Source: Sabethes cyaneus (taxonomy: Eukaryota > Arthropoda > Insecta > Diptera > Culicidae). Taken from it: DNA of 64,000 nucleotides. Shown piece after piece: positions 9,895 to 22,190 of the stretch (within the stretch, counting starts at the first letter, position 1; every line of letters starts with the position of its first letter). Under the pieces are notes generated by a model. That model saw nothing but the letters and a program-made list of their open reading frames with translations. It made no database searches and had not been told where the DNA came from. The position numbers were made by a program, and so were the translations under genes. The stretch lies in contig NC_071355.1 of assembly GCF_943734655.1 (NCBI RefSeq), forward strand, positions 203,978,439-204,042,438, written 5' to 3'.

Positions 9895-10400
9895 TTTTCT
9901 GTTGCAGGTTTAGCGTCTTTTCGTGTTCATTTCATCGTCTTATCTTCGTTTCTTTATAATCTTTACATCACCATTTGTCGTCGATTTGTCGTGTTTTGCT
10001 ATCTTTTCGTCACTTTATTGCTTTATTTTTCGTTGTTCTGTTTAATGTCAAGGCAACAAAAATGCTCTCTTCCAACTGTCTTTTCGTCGTCCTTTTAACC
10101 CATATTCACCTTCTCTTCGCCGTTTTTATTGCATGTTTTGCCACTATTTTGACATTTTTTTAATCCTCTTTTTGGCGTTTGACAAACATTTAACTTTTTT
10201 TTGTCGTCGTTTCGTCGTTAAATGACGTTAAATGACAAACATTTAACTTTTTTTTGTCGTCGTTTCGTCGTTTTTTGTATCGCTTCTGTTATATTTTTTC
10301 GTCTACCGTCGTTTGTTCGTCAACATTACATCATATTTTTGTCGTCTTTTCACCATCCCTTCGCGGTTTTTTCTTCGTAGTTTAATAATCTTTGTCTTTA
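9895..10400 (+). repeat. TCGTC-rich block with a 53-bp tandem duplication
   Basis: The sequence is low complexity with frequent TCGTC, like 1086-1546. Within it a unit starting GACAAACATTTAACTTTTTT occurs at 10181 and again at 10234, a direct duplication with a period of 53 bp. No coding potential is convincing. Confidence 0.6.
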
Positions 10401-10432
10401 ATAATAATTTGTGTGTTCTGAATGCTTGAATG

Positions 10433-10858
10433 CAGTGTTGCCACATAGTCATCTGTACTGGAAGGGGCAAAGATCTTTTTCATCTGCACTTTTTCTACCA
10501 AAAATCTGTAGGAAAATCTGTACTATTCAAAATATTTATTGTAAAGAAAAAATTTATTTGTTAACATTAAAAAAATTCTCGAGTCTCAAATCATTTTTTG
10601 ATCAATTCAATTTGTTTGATGATGTTTGTTTGCACGTATCTCTGCTAAACTTAGACATAAATACGTTTTGTTTTGTTTTTAATCATACTAAGAATTGCTT
10701 CTCTATTGATTTCAAGAATCAGCACTGAGACCTATCCTATCCTATACCTATCTGTACTTTTTGGCAAAAATCTGTCATCTATACCGTACAGATTCTGTAC
10801 CAAAAAATTCGAAAAAATCTGTACTTTTCCAGATAAATCTGTACATGTGGCAGTACTG
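10433..10858. mobile_element. hAT-type MITE (426 bp)
   Basis: The ends are CAGTGTTGCCACA on the left and the inverted match TGTGGCAGTACTG on the right. The 8-bp sequence CTTGAATG flanks both sides exactly (10425-10432 and 10859-10866). The inside repeats ATCTGTACT and its complement many times and has no transposase. The CAGTG end and 8-bp duplication are hAT hallmarks. Confidence 0.8.
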
Positions 10859-10866
10859 CTTGAATG

Positions 10867-13817
10867 TCCCACGATTTTTAGTTACAAAGTAGCCAAAATT
10901 TTTTTTCGACCCTTTCTTTTTTTTGAAACTGTGTCGCATTTTTGCAGCTCAAAACTTATAAATGTCTTATAAAAAACTTCTGCCAATAAAACCAAATAAA
11001 GGTTTTTCCAGTAGGACCTTGATTAGGTTGAGAGAAAAAAGTATATAAAATTGGAAAATCGTGTTTTTACAGGAGCGGCATTTTACTACGATGAGTTTGT
11101 TGCACGCGACACTGGAATACTTATCTGTATAACCGTTTTTCAACGACTTTGCGTGGTCGAATCGTTATAAACTTAGAATCAAAATAAATGGGAAATCCTA
11201 TAGAATCGTGCAAATTAAATAATACTCATTTTCTCAAAATTTTTAGTTGTATATGTTCGCTCTACGTAACATTAAAAGCAGTTGTTTTTTTGCTGGTCGG
11301 AATTCCCTCAATCTGAAATTCGAATACAACTCTTCTATATTATTAATATTTTCCTAGTCCTCTGTTGGCTTCTTCTAGGCAATTACTTCTAGCTTATTGA
11401 TCGACCAATGAAATATGCAATTAATATCTAATATCCATAGAGCACAGCATTCAACATTTAATTTACGGCCCAAGGTCCAAAACAATTTACGCTAAAAAAA
11501 AGCAATTTGCCTACTTCACTCTATACTCTCAATGATTTGAATAGCCTCGCTGTTATAATTCCATTGAAAGTAATCCAATTACACTCGAATAATGCATGGA
11601 ACCGTTTATCAAAGTCAACTTGTTTGAACCTCTGCCTGTTGTGTTTGTGTGTGTGTGGCACGGTAAGAATATACCGACGACGGTTCTTATTACACGCTCA
11701 AAGGTGCTACACTCGAGTGTTCCCGGAGCTTAACCTCTCGGAAGCACACACAACAAGCACTCTTTGCGATAGCATACTTCACATTCGTTTGCGTCCGAGT
11801 CCTGCCGCCATAGCATAGGTTGGCTCGGTTGGCTTATTGGCGAAGTTATTGGTTTCCACGGAAAGTGGGCAAGCGGAACGGAACGGCGCGGTGGCGGAAG
11901 GTGTGAGAACAGCTTTACTTATCCCGTTTTGTGGAACACGGTGGAATGCGAAGGATTAGATCGTCTTCTGCAACAAATGCTGCTTCTGCTGTTGCTGCCG
12001 CATGTACGAGTTCAGACATGCGGCCAGCACCAGCACGGACCAGCCAGTAGCAGCACGGGTGTGGTGAAACGGGACAGACCCCCGCGCAAGCCAAAGTAAA
12101 TTATATCACGTTCGCAGATGGAATGGAATCGTGAGTGTCAGTCGGTCCGGAAAGATAGGGGGAAAAAGCAACACGATACTAATTAGAAATAACAATAACG
12201 GACCTAATGAAAATAATCAGAAGTGATGCTGATTCCGGCTAACCGTTCATTGTCGGAGGAGTATCTGTTCATTGAGCGGGTGGGTTGAGATATGGTCGAA
12301 GGAAATTGTTGAGAGTGCTACTACACGGTTGGATTTAGATAAGTGGTGGCAGAATGAATCAAGGGTGCGCGCTTGATGTGGTAGATTAGCAAGATGGAAA
12401 GGTAGAAAACCGGTAAAGTAATTTATTTTCAATATCAAGTGGTTAAGATTAGGTGGTACAAGGGAGATAAAATGTTCTAACGTTTAAGTCTATCGTTGAC
12501 TCGCTCGGGGCGTTTTAGTATCTGTGATAAACAAAAAATTAAAGTCAAAGGATGGAGACCAAATATAAAGTTGGAAATTTACGTTCTAAAATGTGTCATT
12601 CTCTGTCATAGCAGGTTATCTTTCTCGATTCCAGATAGCTGTCAGACACACGATCATTTTTTTGTGTAACGTCAAGAGCAGTGATAAAGAGTATTTAACG
12701 TCATAAAGGACCTTTCACCACACACACTCAAAAGTCTTATTTATGTTCAAATCCAGTGAGCATCCTCACCAGTAGTGGATGATGCAATCTAACCTACCGA
12801 GGCACTTTTCAGGCACTGGAAATTTCAACAGTTTACCAACGTCTGGCGCTCAAAATTGTCGGAAGCTCGGCAAATTACAGAGTCCGGGAACACAACTTCG
12901 GCCCCATCGTATTTTACGGCGGCTCGGAAAACCGGGAAGCATTTTCACATCATCAACTTCAAAGACGGGTAAACCAAATTATGCAAATTAAGGATTTCGC
13001 ACGAGGCGGCCCATCTTCCTGGTTCGGTTGTTACCCGAGAAAACACAGACTCGGCCGCGAATGCGAAAGACTGTGTGACGCTGTACGCCGTACGGCACGT
13101 GCGTTGCTCCGCTGGTGGTCTGTCCTCGACTCGACTCTCGGTTTCGGTCTCGGTCTCGGTCTCGGTCGTGGGATGATGGTTCTCGTTCGCCACATTAAGC
13201 GGCACGTTTCGCCAGTGGAGCTGTAATTTACTATGTACATGTTTAGCATTCGCCAATCGGGGCCACTGGCTTGCTCCCGCACTGATAGAACAGAAGGTTT
13301 TTTTTAAACCATTCTTCGTTACGATGGCGGTTTAGTACCGCGGACGAGACAGCAGTAATGTCGTTATTCAATTTTATCCTGCATTTCACTCAATCAAACG
13401 GGATTGAGTTAGATGTTTCGTGGTTTAATAATTTAACCATTGGAGAAAGCAAAGAGTTGACATTTATTTGCACTACAGTGCTGGAATGTTTTGTGGAATA
13501 CTAAAAAAATTGCTTAAATATTTACAAAAGGTTTCGAGCTCGATGAAGCAAATCGTAAACGCAATACGTGTCTGTCAAAATATAATGAATAAATAGTGGA
13601 TTTATAAGGTGCTAATGAAAGGAACAGTAGAGAAAATAACATAAAAATGAGAAAAATAGTACAAAAATATGATACAAGAAAAATACAAAAATATGGTAAT
13701 GAGTAATTCTCTGAAACGGGGCCTCTACTGACACGAAGTTTTCAAATATTGGAACTTTTGCACTTGATTGGTTGAAAATGGTTACAAAATGAGAATTACA
13801 TTTTTAATACCTCGAAA
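10867..13817. other. Unassigned, possibly unique host DNA
   Basis: No supported gene was found. A short GT run lies at 11640-11657. 11820-12160 is GC-richer with GCTGCT runs. A CTCGGT hexamer tract is at 13136-13168. None of the small open frames has a domain, a signal peptide or convincing splice context. Confidence 0.4.
13136..13168 (+). repeat. CTCGGT hexamer microsatellite
   Basis: Five to six units of CTCGGT occur in tandem, one of them TTCGGT. All frames through it read as short dipeptide runs, which explains the overlapping open frames on both strands here. Confidence 0.85.
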
Positions 13818-13899
13818 TAGTGGACCCCTCGTTCACCAAGGGGCCTAACAGTTTCAAGAAAAATTGAATTCTATATCATGTTAAATGATCGATTATCGA

Positions 13900-14078
13900 T
13901 ACTTTATCGACAGACTTCGCAGCTGGCTATTAGAGTACAGTACAGTTACGGGGCTAGTGCAACGATCCTACTGACTCTATCTAGCAGCACCGCCTAGCTG
14001 AGATTCGAACATACAACGACTTGCTTATTAGACCAGCATTGTACCTCGAATCCAACTAAGCGGCTCTATCTCTCCTAT
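13900..14078 (-). mobile_element. tRNA-derived SINE
   Basis: On the minus strand a pol III B-box-like GTTCGAATCTC (about 14000-14010) follows an A-box-like TTAGTTGGATTC. A unit beginning TATCGACAGACTTCGC (+ strand) is shared with 51109-51235, which proves it is dispersed. The tRNA part resembles tRNA-Ile-type SINEs reported from Aedes, which is a guess at subfamily. Confidence 0.65.
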
Positions 14079-14369
14079 TTACAAAACTGTATCGTTTGTA
14101 GTTTGTTTCATAGCAAATTTTGGAACTATCACAATAATTATATAAAAATTGTGAACCTTGCTACAGATAACTGATTGCTTTATTCAGTGAATGTCATTGC
14201 ATACCTAATTTTATCAATGTTTCTTGTAGTATTTTTTCTCAGCTTTCCAATGCAATGGTGGTCTTAAAACGAAAATTGGTTGGGGGACTCATGGCGCAAA
14301 CGGCGATTTCTTGATAAAATCCAATATGGCGACCAAATTCAAGATGGATTATGAAATTTCACATGATAT

Positions 14370-14477
14370 CCCAAGCGGCAATGTAAGTTTTATTGTACTC
14401 TTATGGTGGTCTTCAAGACCAATTTTGGTCTTAAATGCCATCATACGAGTGTAATAAAACCTAAATTGTTACTTGGG
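14370..14477. mobile_element. Short TIR element, CCCAAGTAAC family
   Basis: This 108-bp palindromic element runs from CCCAAG at 14370 to CTTGGG at 14477, with inner AGTTTTATT and AATAAAAC blocks facing each other. The same terminal sequence bounds the 1.16-kb element at 29079-30236. The target duplication is not clear. Confidence 0.6.
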
Positions 14478-14567
14478 ATAGATCTCAAGGTTTGCTGAAA
14501 ATTCAACTTTTTTTGAAACTGTTAGGCCCCTTGGCAAGGGGCCCACTATTTACTTTACTTACTTACT

Positions 14568-14652
14568 GTGGATTTTGGACGGCTTTTCAGTCAATTTTAT
14601 ACCAAAAATGGCTTTTTTATACTGCCTGACGTTTCGGCCTTTTTCAAAGGAT
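14568..14652 (-). mobile_element. Short insert with a decayed hammerhead-like motif, in the RTE tail
   Basis: This 85-bp segment lies between two stretches of TAAG repeats, as if it had inserted into the tail of the neighbouring RTE. On the minus strand it holds CCT-TTGAAAA-A-GGCC-GAAAC-GTC-AGG (14650-14625). CCT and AGG can pair as stem I, and GAAACGTC fits the 3' half of a hammerhead with minimal stem III. C3 and G8 are altered and the stem II loop is missing, so it should be inactive. Confidence 0.4.
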
Positions 14653-14927
14653 CTTACTTACTTTTTCGGCGACAATCCGTTTTTAAATCCATCCCGAATT
14701 CAAAAGCCGTCTCCACAATACTCGGTCTTGGGCCTAACACCCCCTGTTCGAGCATCCTCGTCAACAGCGCTCATCCAACGGATACGGGGTCTGCCTCGAA
14801 GTCGTCGGCCTCTGTTCTCTGCTAAATATCATTTTCGCTGGTCTCTCATTCGGTATCCTTGCTACGTGGCCAGCCCATTGTAGCCTACCGTGTTTTATTC
14901 GCTTCACAATATCCGCATCTTTGTATA

Positions 14928-15162
14928 CCGTTCTGATTCAAACTTAAAACAGTCTCAAACTTCGAACACTTCAGAATAAAATGCTCTTAGTATCACTAAT
15001 CTAATAAAATATTATGCTTGTTGTTTGCCACCGGATAGGGGACATTCTAACGAACACGGTGGTATACAATAAGCATAATATTTCATCATATTAGCGATAC
15101 TAAGAGCATTTTATTCTGAAGTGTTCGAAGTTTGAGACTGTTCTAAGTTTGAATCAGAACGG
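14928..15162. mobile_element. Palindromic TA-flanked MITE (235 bp)
   Basis: The element starts CCGTTCTGATTC and ends GAATCAGAACGG. The inverted repeats run about 97 bp each with only a few mismatches, leaving a 40-bp centre. TA flanks both ends (14926-14927 and 15163-15164). It interrupts the family c RTE between the NQEIYQ region and the RIKHGR region, which become continuous when it is removed. Confidence 0.85.
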
Positions 15163-16532
15163 TACTTGATATATTTCTTGATTCATGCGCCTGCGCCACA
15201 CTCCTTCGTCTAATATGCCGCCAAGAATCGATCGCAGGATCTTACGCTCGAAAACGCCAAGAGCTCGTCGGTCGCTCTCTTTCAACGTCCACGCTTCGTG
15301 ACCGTAGGGTACCACCGGGAGAATTAGCGTCTTATAGAGCGTGAGTTCTGTACGGAGTCGTAGGCTACAGGACCTCAGCTGGCTACGTAATCCGTAGAAG
15401 GCCCTGTTGGCAGCCGCTATCCGCCTTTTTACTTCACGGCTCACATCGTTGTCACATGTCACTAACGTACCAAGGTAAACAAATTCGTCGACCACTTCAA
15501 AAGTATCTCCATCTATCACCACCGCAGTTCCAACACCCGAAGGGCTACCACGCTCTCTACCAGCCACCATATACTTTGTTTTGGTAGAATTTATGATAAG
15601 CCCTATCCTCGCAGCTTCTTCCCTGAGATACGTGTACACTTCTTCCACAGTTATACGATTAACAGTGATGATAGCGGTGTCGTCCACGAACCCTAGGAGC
15701 ATATGAGATTTTATATTGATGATAGCACTTAATTCTCTGCATGCCTGCCCTTTGAATAGCACCTTTCAATGTAATGTTGAACAGTAAATTCGATAGTCCA
15801 TCTACTTGCTAACGTCATCTAGCGTCACAAACGAGTCCGATGTCTCACTCGCTATCCTGACGCTTGATTTTGAACCATCAAGGGTAGCACGTAATCGTAA
15901 TCAGTTTTGTTGGAAAACCATGTTCAAGCATAATCTGCCACAGCTCATTTCGTCTAACTGAATCGTACACCGCCTTGAAGTCTATAAACTAATGGTGAGT
16001 CTGCAAGTTGAATTCCCGGAATTTATCAAGGATCTGTCGCAAGGTGAACATTTGGTCCGTCGTGGAGCGTCCCTCTCGAAATCGCACTGGTATTCGCCAA
16101 CAAAGGTTTCCTGCAACGGCCTCAGTCTGAGAAACAGGATGTGTGAGAGAATTTTGTATGCAGAATTGAGGAGAGTAATGCTTCGATAATTGCTGCTTTC
16201 GAGCCGATGGCCGTTTTTGTAAATAGGGCATATGATACCTTCCAACCAGTACGTAGGTAATACATCAGTCCATACTTTTAGTATAACCTGATGAATTGCA
16301 CAATACAGTCGCTCGCTCCCGACTTTCAAAAGTTCGGCGGGGATGCCGTCCTTTCAAGCTGTTTTACCGTTTTTCAGCACTCGCGCTGCTTTCCTAACCT
16401 CGTTCAAAGTTGGTGGATCCACAGATTGTCCATCAGCCTCAATCGTTATCCCGTTTCTGTTGACCGCTCTATCCTTTTCACCATTCAAAAATGCATCGAA
16501 ATGTTGTTTCCAATGTCTAGCTACCTCCGCAA

Positions 16533-18930
16533 ACGAACGAAAACGGCATAAGACTTGGTAACTTCGCCGCCTCCAAGAACATGGCCATACGTAGTACCTT
16601 CTTCCAGCATAACCTCTACCATCGGTACACCTGGAGATCACCCAACCAGACAGAATCACAAATCGACCACGTTCTGATAGATGGTCGGCACTTTTCAGAC
16701 ATTATCGACGTCAGAACCTAGCCGGGCGCTAACATCGATTCGGATCACTACCTAGTGATGCTAAGGATACGTTAAAAACTACCTGTGTGAACAATCCGAT
16801 AGGATACCGGCGCCCGCCACGGTATAATCTAGCGCGACTGAAGCAATCGGATGTCGCCGAAAACTACGCGTTATCTCTCGAAACTGCGCTACCGGAAGAG
16901 GGTGAGCTGGACGAAGCCCCTCTTGAGGACTGTTGGAATGCCATGAAAACAGCCATTAACAGCACAGCGGAGAACGACCTAGGCCGTGTGACACCGAATC
17001 GACATAACGAATGGTTTGACGAGGAATGCTAGCAGATATTGGCTGAGAAGAACGCAGCGTGGATACAAATGTTGCGTAGAGCCACCCGTCAGAATGTGGA
17101 GCGATACAAACAAAAGCGGAGACAGCAAACCCGACTCTTCCAGGAAAAGAAGCACCACCAGGAGGAGAAGGAGTGTGAAGAACTCGAGCAGCTGTACCGC
17201 TTTCACGATACACGGAAGTTCCATCAGTGACTCAACGAATCTCGCAAAGGCTTTGTGCCACGGGCCGAAATGTGCGGAGATAAAGATGGAGGTATCTTGA
17301 CTGACGACCGTGCGGTGATCGAAAGGTGGAAGCAGCACTACGATGAACACCTGAATGGCATGCAGGCGGAAGACCATGAAAGCGGAGGAAGTGACCTCAT
17401 TGGTGTAGCAAGCAACGGAGATATGCCACCCCAATCGATAAGGGATTAAAAAATTCATCCAGCGGCTGAAGAACAACAAAGCAGCGGGAAAGGATGGCAT
17501 TGGAGAGGAACTTATTAAAATGGGCCCGGACAAGTTGGCCGGCTGTCTGCATCAACTGATTATCAAGGTTTGGGATACCAGACGACTACCGGAGGAATGG
17601 AAAGACGGGGTTATTTGCCCTATCTATAACAAAGTCGATATGCTGGATTGTGAGAACTACCGACCGATCACTATCCTGAATGCCGTTTGCAGTCATCTTC
17701 CATCGACTATCGCCAATAGCCAATAGATTTGTGGGAAGTTATCAGGCCGACCTCATGGAAGGTCGGTCTACAACTGACCAAATCTTCACCCTGGTGCAGG
17801 TCCTCCAGAAGTGTCGCGAATTACGAGTCCCCACGAACCTGTTCATCGATTTCAAAGCCATATATGATAGTGTAAACCGACAAGAGCTGTGGGAAATTTT
17901 GAATGAAAACAGCTTTCCAGGTAAGCTCACTAGACCTATCATGGCTACGATGGATGGCATGCAGTGTTGTGTGAGAATCTCGGGTGGATTATCGGACCCA
18001 TTCGAATCTTGCAGGGGACTTCGACAAGGAGATGGTCTTTCCTGCCTGCTATTCAACATTGCGCTTGAAGGTATTATAAGACGAGCGGCGATCTAAATGC
18101 GGGGCATAATTTTCAATAAATCCAGTCAGTTTATCTGTTTTTCTAACGACGTGGATGCTGTCGGCAGAACATTTGAGGCTGTACACCAGACTAAAACGCG
18201 AAGCAGAGAAGATTGGATTGTAGATAAGTACGTCTAAAACGAAGTATATGCTGACGGGCGGGACCGAGCGAGACAGGACCCACTTGGGCAGTACCGTGGT
18301 AATCGACGGGGATGAGTTCGAGGTAGTCGACGAGTTCGTATATCTTGGCTTACTAGCAACAGAAGACAACAATACCAGCCGTGACATTAAAAGGCGTATT
18401 ATCAGCGGAAGTCGGGCTTACTACGGACTCCACAAGCACTTGTGGTCGATTAATCTGAGCTCCCGTACAAAATGCACACTGTACAAAACGCTAATTAGAA
18501 CGGTTGTCCTCTACAGGTACCAAACGTGGACACTGCTAGAAGACAACCTACAAGCACTCGAAGTTTTCAACCGGCGGGTGCTAAGAACCATCTTTGGCAG
18601 CATGCAAGAGAACGGTTTATGGAGGCGAAGAATGAACCACGAGCTCGCGCGTCTCTTCGGCGAACCCAGTAGTCAGAAAATGGTTAAAGCTGGACGGATA
18701 CGTTGGGCAAGACATGTTGCTAGAATGCCGAACAACTAGCCTGCAAAACTGGTTTTCGCATCGAATCCGGCAGGAACAACATGAAAAGGGGCACAGCGAG
18801 CGAGATGGCAAGACCAGGTGGAGCGAGAATTGGCGAGCACTGGGTGGAGACCAGCTGCCATGGACCGAAATAGATGGAGAGATTAAGCGACGTAGGTCTT
18901 GTCATAAAATGCCGATTAAGTAAGTATGCG
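16533..18930 (+). pseudogene. 5'-truncated copy of RTE family a
   Basis: From CAAACGAACGAAAACGG this copy aligns with the full-length RTE from its position 5200 onward to the end, including the 3' tail TTAAGTAAGTA. It is roughly 92-95% alike by eye, with premature stops (for example at 17030, 17227 and 18093) and small deletions in the RT domain. It lacks most of the endonuclease. Its 5' end meets the minus-strand family c RTE head to head with no spacer. Confidence 0.85.
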
Positions 18931-18944
18931 GTGCGCAGAATTAG

Positions 18945-19095
18945 GTGCATTTACGGTTGTTTTTACAATCGACGGAAGGCACGGTAGAAGATAATAAAGA
19001 AACAAAGGTGCTAATAGTATCTCAGGGGAGATAAGGCGTGACGAAGAAAAGTGAAAGGTTTGGTAAGAGAGGGTCATTGAAGCAGCACATTTCGG
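18945..19095 (+). repeat. Dispersed repeat Y, uninterrupted copy
   Basis: TTTTTACAATCGACGG, GGTAGAAGATAAT and GGGTCATTGAAGCAGC align in order with 1548-1680 plus 1903-1920. This copy shows the empty target site of the hammerhead element at 1681-1902. The class is unknown. Confidence 0.5.
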
Positions 19096-21594
19096 TGAAC
19101 TGAATGCTTTGTAGTAAAAAGAAATAGACTTAATATATGTTGTCCAGACGACGGTTGACAGCAACAAAATTGGGGTATTCCGAATAATATGATTACCACA
19201 GCCAAAAAAATAATGCGCTTACAATTAGCTCAATACTAAACATTTCCTTCATTTGTTGAAGTATAAAGCCTGTTAATTTGCTTATGGAAAAATGATGTTG
19301 TTTCTTGTGTACGCATCAACTTTTTATTTGACAGTTTTTCCCACAGCAATAAACATAGTTAGAGTATTTCAAGTATACAGCAGACAAAAAATTTATTTTT
19401 TAAATTAAAGATATTAAAATACGGGGAACTTAACTTCACTTCCAAATCCCCCCGTTTTGCAAACAATTTTATCTAGTACCTCTTTTGTAATCCGTGTCAC
19501 TGAATTACAACTGGTAGGCAATGCCAAGCGTCAAAAGGACAGAAATATAAACCAAACTGGAAATATTTCAGCGTGTACACACGAATTTAGAATCACTCAG
19601 CAAACATCATCACAGCCAACGAGTCGCCCAGCCCAGATGTGGTCGTCCCGTCGTCCCGGTTTCCCTGCCAGTTTTCGTTCCATTCTAGCGAAGCACTGAC
19701 TTCATGCTGACGCGCTCGGAGCAAGGGTAGAGCGAGCTTTCATTGTACCTTCTTTGAGGGTGCCGGGTTTTTCATTATGCCTAGCCGTATGTGTATAATT
19801 TGTATAGTCGGTGAAAATACTCTTTTGCAGACTGGAGAGGGAAGAAAAGAATTTTCCGCTGAATTGAGCGGTGAATAGAGCGGAATGTCATTCGCTGTGT
19901 AATTGCAGTTTCGCAATCGAAATGTTGTGCTTTCTGCGATTATAATGGCTGTATGGCTGGCTATATGGTAACGTTTCAACTACCATACCAGCAACAAATG
20001 TTACGAATTTTTAGCAGAGTATTGCGCTCCTCGGTGTGGGCAATATTAAATAAAACATTTATCATTTCCATTTCAGCAGTATTTTACAGCAACTGACGAC
20101 AAAGTTTTCCCCCCACAACGACTAACAGCTTTCAACTGTCGCATTCTATTTTCGTCGGGAGTCACAGACTCGGAAACTTTCCTTCGAACACGTTCCATTA
20201 CGACAGCCAATTAAGTCCTTATGATTTTGCATTAAACTTATATTACAACCTAATTAGTAATTTACGAGCTGAAAAATGAGAACTATGTAGCCAAGAGGAC
20301 ACCGAAGCTGACAAACATTTCGGTCTTTTTTTCGGAAAGTAGTTGAACGAATGTCGTCGCTTTCGAGTTTTCGACCGCTCACTAGTCGTTCTTTTTAGTT
20401 TTCGGAATGCTTGCGACGACGACGATGTAGCCTGGCAAATTATCACAGTTTGACTTAGAGCACAAGCAGCCACGTTGGTCTCGAATGGAACCACGTCAAG
20501 TGACAAGTGCCTTAGTGATTAGTCTTTCTGCTGCAGCATGGTTCCTCTTTCTCGAAGGCAGACTAGAAGACTGTGTCTTGGTTACGGACAAGAATTCGTT
20601 TTAGAATTGCAATTTTAACAAAAAATCGGTTTTATTTTATGCTGCACTATGAATTACCTTCACTATTTTTTCTTCTACTGATGGAACAACCCTAGTGCCG
20701 AACAACCCGCAGTCACTATCCTGTGAAGTTCAACACGCTCATTGCTGCTCGCACTCGAAAGCTCCAACAGGCAAGGCAGCAAAAGGTGTTGCTTCTCGGT
20801 CGGTGTCTTGCCTGCAGCATCATCAGCAGCAGCGCAGGGTACCACAACGCCAACCGCCACACGACAACGACGATGACATCTTGCGCGAAGCACACCCAAC
20901 CAAGACGGCAACCGAACGCGCCGCCACTAAGCAAGTGATAAACAGCAGTTGAGGAAAATTACATTTAGCCAGAATAATGATATAACAAGCGGCAGTTCCT
21001 GCAACGTTGCCCCGCGTCAGCCAGGCTCTCCTTGCTTCCCAGCAAACGTGAACGGGGTACTAGCGTATATAGGAAGGTACTCGTTGCAGGAAATGGCGCA
21101 CGCGGCGGAAGAGTTCCGCCATCCTTTTCGCACTTCAATTAGGTTCGGTGTTGTGCCGGAGCTGCTGCCTGCTTGCTTGCTTACTTGCTTGCTTGCCAGA
21201 TGGAGATGTATGTACGAAAGTTTGCGGTGAAAATGGTGCAAATGAAATTTGTGAGTAATTATTACTTGCTTACTTCCGCCAATGCGAGCGTCGATAAAGT
21301 TGTTTTTTATTATTGTTTTAGCGATAACGAGCTGCATTATTGTGACGAGATTGAGGAATGGTGGAAATTGAGATTCTAATTGTAATGAATTCGAGAATGA
21401 TATACAATATTTGGCCTAGAAATAAAATTTAATAGATTGTGCGGTATGAGCTGACCTGTCAGTCTTCATACTGCCACAAGTTAATCTGAATGACGGAATG
21501 TACTCAAGGTATTAGTTAAGTTTTGCACGTTTTTGAAAAGCTCGTTCGTTGATGCACTTATTTCTTTGATCAATTGACTGATTTCCAGACCTTC
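19096..21594. other. Apparently unique DNA, no gene found
   Basis: This is one of the longest stretches without recognised repeats. GC content rises at 20680-20950, with CAG/CAA-rich sequence (CATCATCAGCAGCAG) open in several frames, and CTTG repeats lie near 21170-21200. These could be part of a host promoter or untranslated exon, but no signal peptide, domain or splice frame supports a call. Confidence 0.35.
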
Positions 21595-21850
21595 ATAAAA
21601 TAAATGTTTCTAACAACTGTTCTAAACTATCAGTTAGAAATGGCAATCGGCCGAAATCCTAAAATTTATAGTCAAATATTCATTGGAGCATGTCGGTGGA
21701 AATGTTGGTTTTCAATACTAAACAGTTGTGCTCAGTTTATTTTTTTAAAAGTGAATTTAATAACTTCAGACAACAAATAATTTCGACTGCTGCAGTTGAT
21801 TGTCTAATGATATGCAATATGTGATAAAAACATTCTGAGAACAGCATTAC
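21595..21850 (+). repeat. Single arm of the inverted-repeat unit seen in the 61425-63631 element
   Basis: Blocks TTAGAAATGGCAATC, CAAATATTCATTG and ATGATATGCAATATGTG follow in the order found at 62020-62230 (direct) and 63225-63450 (reversed). This copy has only one arm. It sits about 90 bp before a GACGTAG...TACGTC palindrome at 21941-21956. Confidence 0.55.
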
Positions 21851-21994
21851 TACACTTGCAACTAATTGCTGTGGAAATCTTTTGTTGTTCTATTTTACCT
21901 AACTGTTTTTCATGACAATTCACATTGTTACTTGAGTTAAGACGTAGTCTTACGTCAAACCAGATAAAGGGTGACGACTACCCTCATAGATACA

Positions 21995-22190
21995 ACGAAT
22001 CCCTCAGTAGGCTTTGAAACCAGCAGTACGTACTAATTTGCTGCCATTTCGGATACTATCGGGAGCGTCGTTGAATAACAAAAACAAAAGTGATCCCGAG
22101 TTGCTACTCTGCGGTACGCAAGATTCATTTGTAGACATATTTAATTCCTTCACCGCAAGCTTTACTTGCCCATCCGATTGAATCGTCATT
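21995..22190 (-). pseudogene. Jockey-like LINE reverse transcriptase fragment
   Basis: The minus strand encodes CVPQSSNSGSLLFLLFNDAPDSIRN, recognisable as the decayed GVPQGSxLGPLLFLLFINDxP block of jockey/CR1-type reverse transcriptases. Only about 60 residues remain and the catalytic ADD motif is not present. Confidence 0.6.

Larger units (their letters stand above)
13820..14546. mobile_element. TA-flanked MITE (Tc1/mariner type) hosting a SINE and a small MITE
   Basis: The left end GTGGACCCCTCG and right end CAAGGGGCCCAC open inverted repeats of about 50 bp that share GGGGCCTAACAGTTTCAA. TA dinucleotides flank both ends (13818-13819 and 14547-14548). Inside lie a tRNA-like SINE (13900-14078) and a 108-bp TIR element (14370-14477). 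There is no transposase. Confidence 0.7.
14551..16532 (-). pseudogene. 5'-truncated, decayed RTE-clade LINE (family c)
   Basis: The minus strand reads, from 16532 downward, the EVARHWKQHFDAFLNG block, the reverse transcriptase with YRSITLLNSAYKILSH and GRSTTDQMFTLRQIL, VDEFVYLGTLVT, and ends in TAAG tails near 14653-14664 and 14551-14567. Stops and frameshifts break it into 202-, 115- and 101-residue pieces. A palindromic MITE (14928-15162) sits inside the C-terminal region and a short hammerhead-like insert separates two parts of the tail. The 5' end abuts a + strand RTE at 16533. Confidence 0.75.

Noticed and set aside
20675..20952. Possible CAG-rich host exon
   Set aside because: It is open in several frames on both strands because of CAG/CAA repeats; no start context, splice sites or domain support a choice.
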